A stretch of DNA of 64,000 nucleotides, taken from NCBI RefSeq assembly GCF_022376445.1, contig NW_025954967.1, forward strand, positions 372,001-436,000, in the 5' to 3' direction. The position numbers and the translations under genes are program-made. Below, piece by piece: positions 34,759-46,634 of the stretch (the stretch's first letter is position 1; each line of letters begins with the position of its first letter). Below the pieces are notes generated by a model, which saw nothing but the letters and a program-made list of their open reading frames with translations, was not told the origin of the DNA and did no database searches. Origin of the DNA: Fomitopsis serialis (Eukaryota > Basidiomycota > Agaricomycetes > Polyporales > Fomitopsidaceae).

Positions 34759-35194
34759 TGTTACAAGTCGCCATGTTACGTACATTTTCATTTCCTTTTA
34801 CTTGTTATCTCTAACCACCTCACGTGCATGAGGACCGGTTATGTACTATACCGCACCCGGACTGTCATGTGATAGCTGAACCCTGCTGACTCATTTCTTC
34901 GTCATGATTACCGATTCCTTCGTCAGCGATGACATATCGTGACTCATGCTTACTGTACGCCTTGACTCAGACTCATTCGTTTGTATATATACCTGTACAG
35001 TAGAGGTCGGACTCTTCAGTTCGACCTGGTTAGCAATCGACGCTAGCTTTCTCATACCGCTGCCGCTTCGGAACTCGACTAGGACGAAGGGACTTGCGTC
35101 CTTCCTAGGTCTAAGATACAGAACTCTTCCTTTAAGTTAGTAACCTTGCAAGCTTGTGGCTTGTAGTGTTCCACTCGCCTAGCTTCGCGTAACA
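34759..35194 (+). repeat. 3' LTR, 436 bp
   Basis: Same length as the 5' LTR, with eight substitutions and no indel. It is preceded by a purine-rich tract at 34746-34754 that would prime plus-strand synthesis. Confidence 0.92.
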
Positions 35195-35675
35195 GCTACC
35201 GGGGAACATTGTCGACCGAGCACCGTGCTGGTTGATAGATGCGGCGCGGACAGCGGGGCATCGAATCCTGAGAGAAGGTGAGGCGGAGAGGCGAGACGTA
35301 CACGGCAGCGGGGAGGCGGCACTGGGCGAGACCAAGGGTGCCAGCGAGCACGACGGCAGGCGTGATGAGCTGGCACGACAACGGGGGCGCCGGCTGGCAC
35401 AGCCATCAGGAAAAACCTAGGTAACTTAAGCGGTCTTTAAAAGAACCAGTCGTACTCTCAGAGGCTTTACACCCTTATATATGTACCAAAGTGCATTTAA
35501 GGTGCTCTAGAGCGCGTAAGGTGTACTTTCCATTGCTTAAGACACATTAGTCTGGATGTTTTCACTTAAGCCAGCAACACAAAAGTCAGTTGAGGTCACA
35601 CAAGCTTCGGAATTTTCAAGGCCGCATTTCAATTCACTTTGAGGTCTTAAACACAAGATCTATATGTATGACTAG
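35195..35675. other. Spacer between Gypsy and Plavaka
   Basis: GC-rich up to about 35420, then AT-rich. The short frames are not recognisable. The second half is probably the 3' flank or terminal part of the Plavaka element. I could not identify Plavaka ends. Confidence 0.35.
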
Positions 35676-37898
35676 CTACCACAGAGTCTGGTATGCATAG
35701 GAACTGGCCCAGTTCTTAAGTAGAAACTTCGAAGCAACATCTAGTACAGTATGAGTGTTCCAGTCAGTAGGTAGTTGCTCAACTTTATCACCTACAGAAC
35801 CTGGAAATGTAGGTATCAACTGGCAAGACTGACGTATAGTACTGAGGGGAATAATATCTGCAATGGGCTTACTGTCCGAACGCAATGGTGATTTATGAAC
35901 TGTGTACATCATATGCGTAGGGTCAGGAGTGGTTGGGAGCTTCGCGAACCACTCTACATAAGCCAGTGGTCCTTGTTCTGCCCATGACGCAGGGGCGTTC
36001 AGGGGAACACGAGTGCGCGGGTCTTTAATGCGATTTGGAAGCCTGAAGATGACTTTAACGCGTCCGATTCTCGTTCCTGTTAGCAGACATCAATAGAAAT
36101 CTTGGAGAAAGCTGTAGTAAGGCGCACCTTGTAATCCTGTAGCCTCGGCATCATCTTCTCTCAATACTACGACTGTATCAAACCGCGCCGGTTGTTCTCC
36201 GAAAGAAGGTCGCGCCCTGACTGCATCAGTCTCTTCCTTGCTGTCTGTCAAGGGTTCCGGCGAGAACTTGAACCCGTGGAACACGTCTACCCGATCGAAG
36301 GGCATATGAGATACGGCGGTGAGAAGCTGAGTGGGAGTGAGACGTCGATTGTTTTTGAGAATATAGATGTACTGTGCGAGCGTATTCTTGAAACCAGGTG
36401 TGTTGTGTCTGTCTTCAATGCGATCGACGGACTGCATTGCTACCGTTGGATGCTTCGGCAGTTTGATGCTCGTCTTGCCAGTGTGTTCAACAGGGGGGCT
36501 TGTCTCTGACTCTTCTGCATCTTCTTCTTCATCGTCATCCCTCTGCAATTGTCTTCGCATTGTTGAGCTGAAAATTACCATCTTTTCCTGGCGTGCAAGC
36601 CAGATCACCATTTGCGGTTGTGCGTTTCGATGATTCGAGGTTCTCCAGCCATTGTTCGCGTAATCAATATGAAGGCGTTCGAATGCCTCGGTATCGTAGT
36701 TGTCTGTTGTACCTAGGAGGCGAATTGATTCAATTGATTCAACGTATTGTAGGAGAGAGTGAAACTTACCTAGGAGGCGAATTGATTCAACGTAATGTAG
36801 GAGAGAGTGAAACTTGGGGATATTAAGGTGTTCTCGTACGCCACAATTGACGAGAACTTCCTTGTTTTTGTGAAAGACCTTGAGCGCATCTTCCATGTAT
36901 TGAAGGGTTGTATCGTCGTGCGTCGGGTATTGCGCCAGGTAGATGAAGTCGAGTATGGCGCAAAATGCGACAATCACATTCTTGGGGATCTTTCCTACCA
37001 GGCACCCGAGGAGAATTCGCGCCATGTACTTCCGTTCAGTGCCAGAGACCTGAGAAAGCGCCGAAATTCCGTTTTTGAAATGGCGAGTGCCAAAGGCAGG
37101 CGGCAGGCATCGAATGCGACGATCGAGCTCCTGTGCATCAATGAGTTCAGTACACCACTGGATGATGTGCTTGAAAACGCCTTGGTATAGTTGGTGTAGA
37201 ACATCTGGTGTGATACAGGCATGGATGTCCGTGTATGGTAGGTCTCGCCAGAAAGGACGCACGACGTATCCGCAGACATTCAGCTCGTTGCAAGCACGAG
37301 CGTACGCGGGCGAATCCTTCTTTCCATTGCTGTTCTTGGTCGCGAGACGCAGAACGTCCAGGGTCCATAACGAGGTTCGTGACGTGCCAGGAGTGGGAGA
37401 TTCAAGCTTGTCTTCTGGGAGCTGACACTTTGGACAAGTACCGTACTTCGAGCATGTAACAAGGCATTGCTCCGGATAGTCTGCCACGTACGCGGCTAGA
37501 ATGGGGTGCACCCTGCGCACCACACCGTCCCCTCCGGTCACGTCGATACCGTGCTTTCCGGCCTCGACAAGGGGCTCCAAGATGACGCGTACGGACGTGT
37601 GGAACAATTGCTGCACGAGGGCGCGTTGCTTGCGTTTCGTAATGCCGTCCAAATCGATCTTGTCAACAGAGAGGTATCCTATGAGGATACATGCATGTTC
37701 AGACGGCTTGCGTCGCAGAGCTCGTGGTAGGTTTCCTAGCATCATGTAAACAGGATAGGCTGACTTTCCCCCAGAGAACTGTGTCAGTTGTGTTTTGTCT
37801 GTCGCGATAATGACGGGCGCAACAGCAGCTCTGTCAGGCAAGAGACTCTGAGAACAACATTAATACAATCGCACTCATATACGTTCAAAGTAACACAA

Positions 37899-37906
37899 GA
37901 CAACAC
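37899..37906. repeat. Target-site duplication of the hAT element, left copy
   Basis: GACAACAC, identical to 44746-44753 at the other end. Eight bases is the hAT signature length. Confidence 0.9.
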
Positions 37907-38296
37907 TAAGGATGGACACGGGTTACACCGCGGGTGCCCGTAGCTATACCTTACCCGCGACCTGTGACACCTTACCCCTTTCGGGTATAACCCGAACCCT
38001 ACACCGCAGCACCGACAGTATATGCGATACACCGCGGTGCACAGTACCGCGGCTTTACCGACGCGGTGTGATGCTAATTATCAAGTCCAATTGGCACAAT
38101 TCACACATAAGCAGACGCCAGCCTAACAGAGCCACAAGTTACGAGACATGGCCACACTTCTTTCTATAAGTCTATTGGGGTAACATACAAACTTCGCACA
38201 TTGGTGCATAATCGTATCAGTCAACTATCATGTCATGACCAGTCTCTGCCGAGACAACAGCAGACCGTCTACGACGAACAGAAACAGCATCAACTA

Positions 38297-41200
38297 GATC
38301 CTGCATATGAAGGATACCAAACACAAATTCGCACGGAATGTTGCGCCAGTCATGCGGTTGCGCGTGAAGTGCAACAAGTGACGGCCCTGCGAGAAGACAC
38401 GTTCGACAGCAGTTGAAGTCGCTGAAAGACATGTAAACGCCTGATCGGACATTGTTCGCAGTGACAGACATACCTGGTGCGGACAAGAAGTCCAGCGCAA
38501 CGCGGTGCAACACAGGATATGTGGCCCGGTTATCCCACCACCATTGACCCAGCTTCTTCACGTCTACGCGCTCGCATGCAAGAGCGAGATACTCATCGAG
38601 TTCGTTACGTTCGGACGTATCGTTCCCGAGTGAGACATCCGCGAATCCGCCAAAACTCGAATCTACATCGCCAGCTGCCTGAAAGTCATGTCAGCGACTC
38701 GGAGACGTCAGCTTACCATCCGCATGACGTACATTGCTCTGCCCGTCCGACGAGGTTTCTGGTTGGCCGGAAGCCTTGGCAGATTTCTCAATGGCCAACT
38801 CGTATTCCATCCGTGTTAGCTGCTCTGCCACGTTGATCCAGTCGCGAGGCCAGTTGTTCCGCTTGAAGTATTCCAGTTTCAATCCAGGGTGCAACACTGT
38901 GAGCATGGCCCATTAGTACGAAGCACAAGCAACAAAGAAAGAAGTGTGACACACCCATTGCGACACGGTACACCGCCGAGCAGTCGGTCCGACTGTAATA
39001 TTTGTTCATGATGTTCTTGCCGAGCTGCATACCTGTTTGAATGGCCGGGCGATATTGTCGGGCACCGGCCTTCGGGGAGAGGATGTTGTCGATTCGGTCC
39101 ATGCTGGAGATGACATTCGCGACCGTCATGACCGAGTCTTGCGAGTAAAAGAGTGTCGTGTTCTCGAATTCCTAAAAGGTATGCGACTGTCAGTTCAGAA
39201 CGAACACAAATGATAGAAATAACGACATTACTCCCCTTCAGTATGTTATTCAATTCGCCAATGATCTCCCACTCCTCGTCATCGAGCTCATACTTACGTA
39301 GCTTGAGCGCTTTGTCGGCGGTAATGGCATCGATCGCAGAGCAATAATCGAACGCAAACCTCAGCATATGGTATGTCGAGTTCCAGCGAGTCTTGACATC
39401 CCGGGGTATCTGACGCACAGGGAGGTTCTTGGCCTGGCAGGCACGAGCCCAGGCAGGTAATGCAAGTGTCGTAGATCGGATGACAGCATTGGCTAGCTGT
39501 CGAACCTGTACACTGGGTCAGTTGGTGAGCAACATCAGACGGCTAGTACGAACCTTGGAGAGAGTCGTCCGCACTTCAGTCGTCTGCACGAATATCTGCT
39601 CCCGGGCGGAGTCAGCAAGGTCAGCCAGTGGATCGATGTCGTCAGTCTCGTCAGACTCTTCCATGTCTGAATCTGCCACGGTTTTGTTGTCGTCGTCTTC
39701 TTCACCTGCGAAGTCGATACTACCCGCATCTTCTGTATCGTCACTTTCGGCATGATGGCATCGTCATCTTGTTCTTCCGAGGCTCCTTCTTTCTTCTCCG
39801 GTGTGCTGAAAGGCTTCAAGATCGCTTTGACAACGAGGTTCAAAGTGTGGTTGAAACAGCGAACGTGCTGGTCTTCCCGGAACGTGTTCGCTGATTCGGC
39901 AAGCTTGCTCACTTGCACATCATTTGACGTGGCATTGTCTGCGGTCACGGCCAAGATCTTTAGCAAAGTCAGCTCTGATGCATGTCATATGTGCGGAGCA
40001 GAATGGTACTCGCCTTCTCTTCGAGCCCAAAGTCAATCAACATCTTGTGAAATGCCTTGGCGAGAGTGTTGCCTGTGTGTGACTTGCAAACGGTACAGTC
40101 AGCAAGATATGGTGAGCTTCGAATTAACGGATCATAACGGACCTCCGGCACTTCGACAATGTCGAGGAGAAACAATAATGGGGCGCCCTGAAATTCAAAA
40201 TGGACAGTCCATGCGACGAAGGCTCGATGATTTGGGGATGTCCATGCATCGGTAGCGAAGTGGACTCGTCCCGGATGGTCCTGATGACGCAAATGAGTGA
40301 TTCGTCAAGCGTATGATATGGTGTACGAGGCGCGACTGTGTGATCAAGTCTCACCGTCAAGATCTTCTTGATACACTCGCGGCAGTGTGCGAAAGCAGCC
40401 TTGATGTCGCGCGAGACTGTCTTCGGTGAGGGTATCTCGATATTGGGTCGACCGGTCGACATGAGCTCAATAAACTCCCGATCGGCGACGATCTGCGTGG
40501 GGCATACACTCTCTGTGAGCCAGCGGACAAGATGCGCACTACATGGCATAATTTCAGCACATGATCGCAGGTCATCGTTGGTGAGCGAGTACAGTACATA
40601 CCGAACTTCAGCGTTACTGTGATTCCAGTGAGAGAACTGGACCGAGTGATCGACCGTAAGCCCAGAAGCCTTCGCAAACGCCACATGTATTGCATTCTCT
40701 CGCAAGCGAGGGACCTTCCCGGTAAGCGCGTCATCAACAGCCGCCTTACCCCAGCAGCCAATGGCATGTGTCTTCAGGTTCGACGTAGATGACTTGTCCT
40801 TCGAGTCCTGATAGCGGCGGACTCCCTTGACCGGACCCTTGCATTTGCGTGCTGCACAAGGGAAGAAATGGACCAGACGACCATTGTAGACCTCGTGTCG
40901 GACATCGTGAACCTTGAAGAATGTGTAGATCGGCGAGCGCCACTTGGCACGCGCACGATCTACCTCAGGTATGTAAGTGGTTCTGCTGGCAGCGTGAAAA
41001 CGAACTTCACGAACCGAGTACGTCCTCTGGTGTCTCCTCCGAACCATCATCCCTCCCATTGCCAGTATCGGACGAGAGAGCGTCCATGTCGATTGCATCC
41101 GATGAAGCCGGAGTGACTGGCCGGCTCGCCGAAGGTACGGAGATAGATGGAATAGACACAGCTGGCAACAGAGACGTGCTCCGCGTAGAACGCGATGCAC

Positions 41201-41366
41201 AAGACAGACTAGAGGCCGCCTTACGAAGCGGTTTGGTGATCGAGCGCGCCGTCGACTTGAGCTTCTCCTTGGCAACAGCAAGTCGCTTTGAGGCCTTGGA
41301 GGAGACGGAGGCGAGGGAGGACTGCGAGTCTGATGGTTGTAGCTTGCGCTTGAATCTCTCAGGCAT
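38297..41366 (-). CDS. hAT transposase, multi-exon, largely intact
   Basis: Minus-strand gene starting MPERFKRKLQ with a Ser-rich N-terminus. Then KWRSPIYTFFKV leads into a BED-like zinc finger (FFPCAARKCKG, then SSTSNLKTHAIGC). The RNase H-like catalytic core shows HFATDAWTSPNHRAF (first Asp, about 40240) and ILAVTADNATSND (second Asp, about 39940), followed by CFNHTLNLVVKAI and DVKTRWNSTYHMLRF. The C-terminal dimerisation domain reads KKLGQWWWDN, a 52-bp intron at about 38400-38450, then ERVFSQGRHLLHFTRNRM, ending at TAG (38297-38299). Introns of about 50-70 bp separate the blocks. The junction near 41010-41040 is unclear: either an intron I could not place or a frameshift. I see no internal stop within the recognisable domains. 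Confidence 0.82.
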
Positions 41367-42969
41367 CGTGAGTGAGGAGGTGCAGGCGGGGTGTGCCAGT
41401 ACTCTTCTTGATGTTGCGTCGATGGCCTACTTAAGTCTTGCAGCAGACAGACATGTACGGCAGAGAAGACGGCCCGAGATGGCCCCAGAAATCAGTGCAA
41501 ATCAGTCCAGAATAGCATAGCTCGTAGACGTACCTCTGAGCATTGAATATGTAGAGCAACATCGACCCAAGTCAGCGTACGAAGGGGCACCATCATGATG
41601 GCCCCTGTCCGACTCGCCGAGTCATTTGAGAAAAAATGTTCAACCAAGTACAGTAGTGCAGTGGGATATCAACTCACCAGACACGAGGCCATGCTAGCAT
41701 CGCTCCGTGATAGACTTCTCGACCTGTACGTGCGCCGCTCACTGTCGATGATCTGTCGTAGGTAGCCCAATGGGGGATAGTGGAGTCAGACAACGATGGT
41801 GAACTGGCGCACCATCATATGCATCGCAAGATGTTCCGGGCGTTACGACCCCATCTTCACCGGGTACCTAGAGGACACTGGGCACATCATTCTGGCGACA
41901 CACCAGGCAGCGTCGCCGCAACGATACCGTGCAGTCGGGCGACTCGGGCCTAGCGTATTCTCAGAGAATATGCGCAGATTCACTGAGAAACCACGCACCT
42001 CGCCGATACCGCTTAATATCCTCAAGAGGCCCGAATCAGTGTTGATGCCAGTGCAGCAACTTGAAGTTCAAGTACGGACGGGCACATTCAGCCCAGGAGT
42101 CAGCGGGGACGCGTATATGCTGTGTGAGTCAGGCGTCAGCTGCGCTGGACCGTTCTGTGTGTCCGGCTTTGGACACCATCGTTCCTGTCCAAACACGAGT
42201 CATCCTCAGGGTCACGGTCGAGGCGGTGAACTGCGCTCACACGTTCTATCCCCACCATCTTCTGCGGGCGACTCACCTCGCTGTCCACTCTTCCGACTCA
42301 CACTACCATCACCTCTCGTGCACTCACTAGCCCCATAATGGTCACATCAACGAGGTGTGTGTCGTTAGCTCAGGTCCGGGCGGATAAGGTATGCACTGAG
42401 TCACTTGCCTTTTTCGTCACTGACAGGCCAATCATGGTGCCGTGATCTCATCGCTACTCAACGCTAAGCACGATCCGCAACAAGTTGGTGGAGTGGCATA
42501 GATATCAGGCGCGAGTCGGATCTACACATGGTGAAGGGCAGTCGGGCCGATGAGGTACGTGCTTGACTAGATCAACTCTCAAGTCTCTGAGATGATGTGC
42601 TGCGAGTCCCAGTGCACTAGCTAGTAGGCCAGGGCCCCACACCACAACTTCCGTCACGCCAGTGCGCCCATCTCCGAGTTGTACACAGGCAATATGGGCT
42701 GTTCACTCTCTCGCCTTGGAGCTCGAGGTAAGCTCTTTACATACTTTATGTTCAACTTCTCCTTGCATGCGAGCGTCGGGCGGGGCATGACCGGCGCCGT
42801 GCTGATGTTCAATTCTGAGTGACTCTGCGCTTCTCGCGGACTCACCGACACTGGCATTTGGTCACGCTGTCTCATGCGGGGGCGCGCTAACATGCGCTGT
42901 GTTGTTCGAGCACCGCGTCTCGGTTCTTCGTCACGAGGTCGAATATTCAAGTTGACTGGTCACTGACGT
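41367..42969. other. Inner hAT region between transposase and passenger gene
   Basis: The divergent promoter zone lies close to 41370-41800. An open frame at 41796-42338 (180 codons, start MVNWRTIICIARC) is unrecognised and may be a 5' exon of the passenger gene. Otherwise no supported gene. Confidence 0.35.
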
Positions 42970-44498
42970 CCATCGATTTTAGGATCGCAGCCTGAGCAGC
43001 CGGTGCCGCGAAGTCATACAAACAGGACTGGCCCGGCCAAGTTCTGGACGTTAGACCTGGGCATACATGCCCAGAAGTCCGGTCTGGTGAACGGGTACAA
43101 CGAGGGCATTCAGTATGCCGAGTTAGATACAGGCATCACGAGGCGTGTAAGTCCCGCAGTATCTTCTCAAGTCTAGCGGAATTCTGACGCGATGGCAACG
43201 TATTTCACAGGTGATTTCTCGTCTGCATGAGCACCGTGATTGGCGTACAGAGCACGTACCACCGGCTCATCTGTCGGGGCCGCTTGATGTGGCGATCGCG
43301 CTCATCGCTGTATGCTTGCATGAGTCGTCCATCCCACGCTCACAACATGCAGTAATCATGCGCGATCTCTGCCGAGCGGTAGACACGGTGGATAGTGTTT
43401 GAAAGTCCAGTCCAGTCCAGTCTTTTGACCCCTTGGAGGAAAGACTGGGACTGGGACTGGTCCTAGATTGACCCCAAAATGGTAGGACTGGGACTGGACT
43501 GACTGCGACCAGTCCTTTGCAGTCCAGTTGCCTCCAAAGACTGGTTGCAACTGGTTGCAACTGCACATGCAGTCCCAACTGGTCCCAACTGGTCCTGACT
43601 GGTCTTTTGCCAGTTGCAACTGGGTTTTTCAAGCAATTGTGTCTGACAAAGTGACTTAAGCTACTGTGATATGGTATATGACCGCAGGCAATGGTGTGTA
43701 TCCCATGGGAGCATCACAGTTCAGTCCATAATGACTGATATAGGCAAGGCATATGATGTCAGTAAGGGTGAGACAGGTATACCTACCATATTAGGCATAG
43801 GTGGAGGTGCATAGACAGATGATACATGTTGCCTAAATAGGCCACATCATCCATATGTCCACCATCTGGTGCCTATCCTATGTATTACTGCTATTTATGA
43901 CCCCAAAAACATCCCATTAGGCCATGTACACCAGCATATTAGGGGGGTGGCCAAAGACCAGTCGCAACTGGTTGCAACCAGTCTTTTGACCAGTCCCTCC
44001 AATTTACCCAACCCTGGAAGACTGCAACTGGACTGGGTAGGACCAGTCCTACTTTGACCAGTCCAGTCCAGTCTTTCTAAGGCCAGTCCCAGTTCAGTCC
44101 CAGTCTTTTTCCAGTCCATGGACTGGACTTTCAAACACTAACGGTGGATATGGAGCAAGACATCGACTGGCCCGACATGCTCCCACTTGCGCAATACCTC
44201 GTAGCTGTGGCCGAGGATGCTCTGAGACTCAAACCGAGTGATGAACCTGCCGTAAGTCGATACATTTCATTCTTAGAAACTAACTGCACTCACCATGGCA
44301 ATGATGTGACAGCACAAGGGCTGTGTCGGCGTGAATGATATGCACCGCGATGATTGTTCCCATCTTACGGGTACATCCATGGTAGTAGTAGAGGGAGGAT
44401 TTGACTGCGACCGCGAGATCAATCCCATGCCACGTAGATATTCGGACTCGGACTCGGACATGCCATCCCTGAAGACGGTGAGCAGTTGCTATGTGTAG
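42970..44498 (+). pseudogene. Passenger gene of the hAT element, unknown protein, cut by a MITE
   Basis: Exons joined by GT/AG introns: about 42982-43149 (TGPAKFWTLDLGIHAQKSG, GYNEGIQYAELDTGITRR), a 62-bp intron (GTAAGT...CAG), 43212-43392 plus 44149 onward across the MITE (VISRLHEHRDW, LDVAIALIAVCLHESSIP, CRAVDTVD, then MEQDIDWPDMLPLAQYLV, VAEDALRLKP), an intron from about 44253 to 44312, and a last exon to TAG at 44496-44498 (HKGCVGVNDMHRDDCSHLTG, RRYSDSDSDMPSLKTV). Removing the MITE and one duplication restores frame exactly. The gene is divergent from the transposase. I recognise no domain. It is acidic near the C-terminus, with no membrane segment seen. Upstream exons are undefined. Confidence 0.55.
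43393..44140. mobile_element. hAT-type MITE, copy 2, inside the hAT passenger gene
   Basis: 748 bp, ends TAGTGTTTGAAAGTCCAG and its exact complement, flanked by ACGGTGGA at 43385-43392 and 44141-44148. The 8-bp duplication and TAGTG start identify hAT-type mobilisation. Sequence and length match the copy at 3700-4457 closely. Non-coding. Confidence 0.93.
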
Positions 44499-44745
44499 AT
44501 ATGATGAATGATGTATGTCTCGGAGTGTGAATGTGTGTCCTTATATCATTGTTCTTTGCCTGTGCGACTTTTGAACAGTACATTACACTGTAACCCGGCA
44601 CGGATCTACGGGTACGTACACACCGTGACACCGCGGATTCGGTGTGCGGTATGGCTCGGTGGCTCGAAATGCGACACTGAACCCTCACCCGGGGTACCCC
44701 CGGGTGTGTTACCGCGGGTGTACCCGATACCCCTGTCCTTCCTTA

Positions 44746-44753
44746 GACAACAC
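44746..44753. repeat. Target-site duplication of the hAT element, right copy
   Basis: GACAACAC, identical to 37899-37906. It lies just inside the Plavaka intron donor (GTGAGT on the minus strand, exon end at 44758). Confidence 0.9.
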
Positions 44754-46217
44754 TCACCTGCACAGCGTGCCACCAGCGTCCGGTCCACATCTCATGGTAG
44801 ATGTGACTGGTTCACGATGCGTCGCTGAAGATGCGACGCGGACCATAGACGATCTGACCTGCATGCGCCGGGTTGCCCAACAAAGTCCTAATGGCTTCGA
44901 TGATGTCTCGAAACTGGACTAGGTGGCGCTTGTTTGGTCGGTCCTTGAAGCTCAGCCAACGCTCCTTCCATTCGGCACACTCTGGAAGCGAATCCACTCG
45001 CTGAAGCAGGGAGCGTGAGTTGTGATAGGACAGACCTAGTCTTTCCTGAAACTAGGGTACGTTGGCCGCACATAGTCGCAATAGTAGTTAGTACTACACA
45101 CAATCCAACCAGTCTGTAACGCAAGTCAACTCACCCCAGGAATCTCCAAGACTCGGTCTACAGAGCCTTGGCTCAGGCCCTCCTGAACGGCCCATGACGC
45201 GAATCTCCAGTCCATCTCGGACTGGAACAACGCCCACGGGTTTGCGGTTTCTTCAATATCTTCACTGGGGTCTTTGTCTGTGCAATGAATTCTCACTGTT
45301 CAGTAACTTACGAAACTGTAGTACTGTGTAAAGCGGCTTACCTGGTGACTGTACCTCCCTCTCCTTCTCCCACTGCTCCTGCCAGCTCCTATGTACGGCC
45401 TCGTCGGTTTGAATAACCGTGGCAGCATTCAAGTCGACATCTTCAACCCTCATGTCTTCATCGTCGTCCAAGTTGATCGTGTTTCGTCTGGAATGACTCG
45501 AAGACGTGCCGGCAGTGTTTTGGTCGCCTTCAGTTCTCTGTGCAGAGACCTCTACAAAGTCATAGACGGACCCGATGTCGGAGAAGTCCTCAGGGTCTTC
45601 ATCTGAAGATGCTGGGGAGTTGACAGGGCTGCTACGAAGGTTGACGTCTGCGCTTGTAGTTAATCGGCTTCCACCTTCGCCTCTGTCGTCTGGGTCAACA
45701 TGGCTGGACGACCTGTAGAAGTACATTACATATGTCACTGTTGGAAATTCAGAACACTCACCGTCCTAGTCTATTAGCATCCCGAGGGCCTTCATCGTCG
45801 GAATCGGAATATTCAATATCCCCACAGTCGAATACCGCCTTTAATTTCCCCTTCTTGTACCATGCGCATCTACGGCTCATGGATTGGTGTGCGGCGAGGC
45901 CCTGCATTGTATCGAACCCTTCATTACACGCCGAGCATGTTGTCGAGAGCACGTCTTCCAAGGTGCGGCATCTCTTTCCCATGACCTGCAATAATTAATT
46001 CACATCAGTCGTCAATTATTCAGAGGATGGAAGGACATACGCACGGTATCTGAAGACTGGAGGAGAAGGTGGAAAAGACCGCGCAAGACGTGCGCACCTG
46101 TACGCCGATCCCCTTACTCAATTGACCTTCCGTTACATAACGGTCTTTGACGTGCGTGTCCGCGGGACCTAGTGTTCCCACAGTGCGGCTGCGACTCTTC
46201 GTCTTCTCAGCTTCCAT

Positions 46218-46634
46218 CTCCTACCTGTCTGACTCCTCAAAACAATCCTACCTCTCACCGTCCTCATCTACTTGCCAATTCTCTCTGGGGTCTGTGACTT
46301 TGTGCTTTCCTCCATCAGACAAGCTTCTTGCGCACGGTTGATCGCTGATCGAGGGTCGCCTAAGCGGATATATTGGCAACACCGTGAGTCCTACCTTTAC
46401 AACACGTTTGCTCTAGCTCTGCGATCTACATCTTGCTACGGACATACTACCTGGCCTGTAGCGCAGTGGCGTGGGAATATGCATGGAGCTACACGCTTCC
46501 CACGGCTCGGCCGCCTTGTTACGACACAAGGCGGTATCCGAATAATAGACAGAGTCAGGATCTGTAGCTGAGGCCTCAGGCCTCGGGTCCCCTTTACCAT
46601 TCACGATTTACGAACTGCTGTATTCAGGTCCGCT
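46218..46634. other. Junction between Plavaka 5' side and Copia relic
   Basis: Short frames only. Probably the 5' end region of Plavaka followed by a truncated Copia gag. No element ends were resolved. Confidence 0.3.

Larger units (their letters stand above)
27150..35194 (+). mobile_element. Full-length Ty3/Gypsy element with an extra ORF after pol
   Basis: An 8,045-bp element with two 436-bp LTRs, gag, a -1-frame pol with protease, RT, RNase H, integrase and chromodomain remains, then about 1.7 kb of further coding-type sequence before a purine run (AGGAAGGGG, 34746-34754) and the 3' LTR. I count eight substitutions and no gaps between the LTRs, about 1.8 percent, so the insertion is fairly young. 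Five-base flanks (GGTGC and GCTAC) do not match, which suggests recombination or a changed target-site duplication. The integrase part carries several frameshifts. Confidence 0.92.
37907..44745. mobile_element. hAT element, 6,839 bp, nested in a Plavaka intron
   Basis: Ends TAAGGATGGACACGGGT and, on the complement, TAAGGAAGGACAGGGGT, matching at 15 of 17 positions, flanked by the 8-bp duplication GACAACAC. Subterminal regions at both ends (about 37912-38065 and 44590-44740) are packed with CCGCGG, CGGGT and ACACCG words. The interior holds a spliced hAT transposase gene on the minus strand and a passenger gene on the plus strand. The element lies wholly within an intron of the Plavaka gene whose remaining sequence is about 63 bp. 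Confidence 0.93.
35676..46217 (-). pseudogene. Plavaka-type transposase gene, one nonsense codon, hAT element in an intron
   Basis: Minus-strand gene. Exons I can fix include about 45985-45768, up to 45342, 45277-45135, 45045-44758, 37847-36128 and 36076-35676, with a probable first exon at 46217. Order of features: N-terminal zinc-finger-like CSACNEGFDTMQGLAAHQ, an acidic linker, PWALFQSEMDWRFASWAVQE, SYHNSRSLLQRVDSLP, IYHEMWTGRWWHAVQ, then after the intron VAPVIIATDKTQL, FSGGKSAYPVYMMLGNLPR, GVVRRVHPILAAYVADYPEQ, a CPKC pair, CITPDVLHQLYQGVFKH, EAFERLHIDYA, and the C-terminal PLAYVEWFAKL...PLSTIRQSCQLIPTF block. This is the Plavaka (CACTA-related) family of agaricomycetes. A TGA lies at 44812-44814. 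A tandem duplication (KFHSLLHYVESIRLLG repeated) is present at about 36715-36815. Confidence 0.85.

Noticed and set aside
37848..44757. Plavaka gene split into two unrelated pseudogenes
   Set aside because: Donor and acceptor are intact, phases match, and the hAT duplication shows one intron with an insertion.
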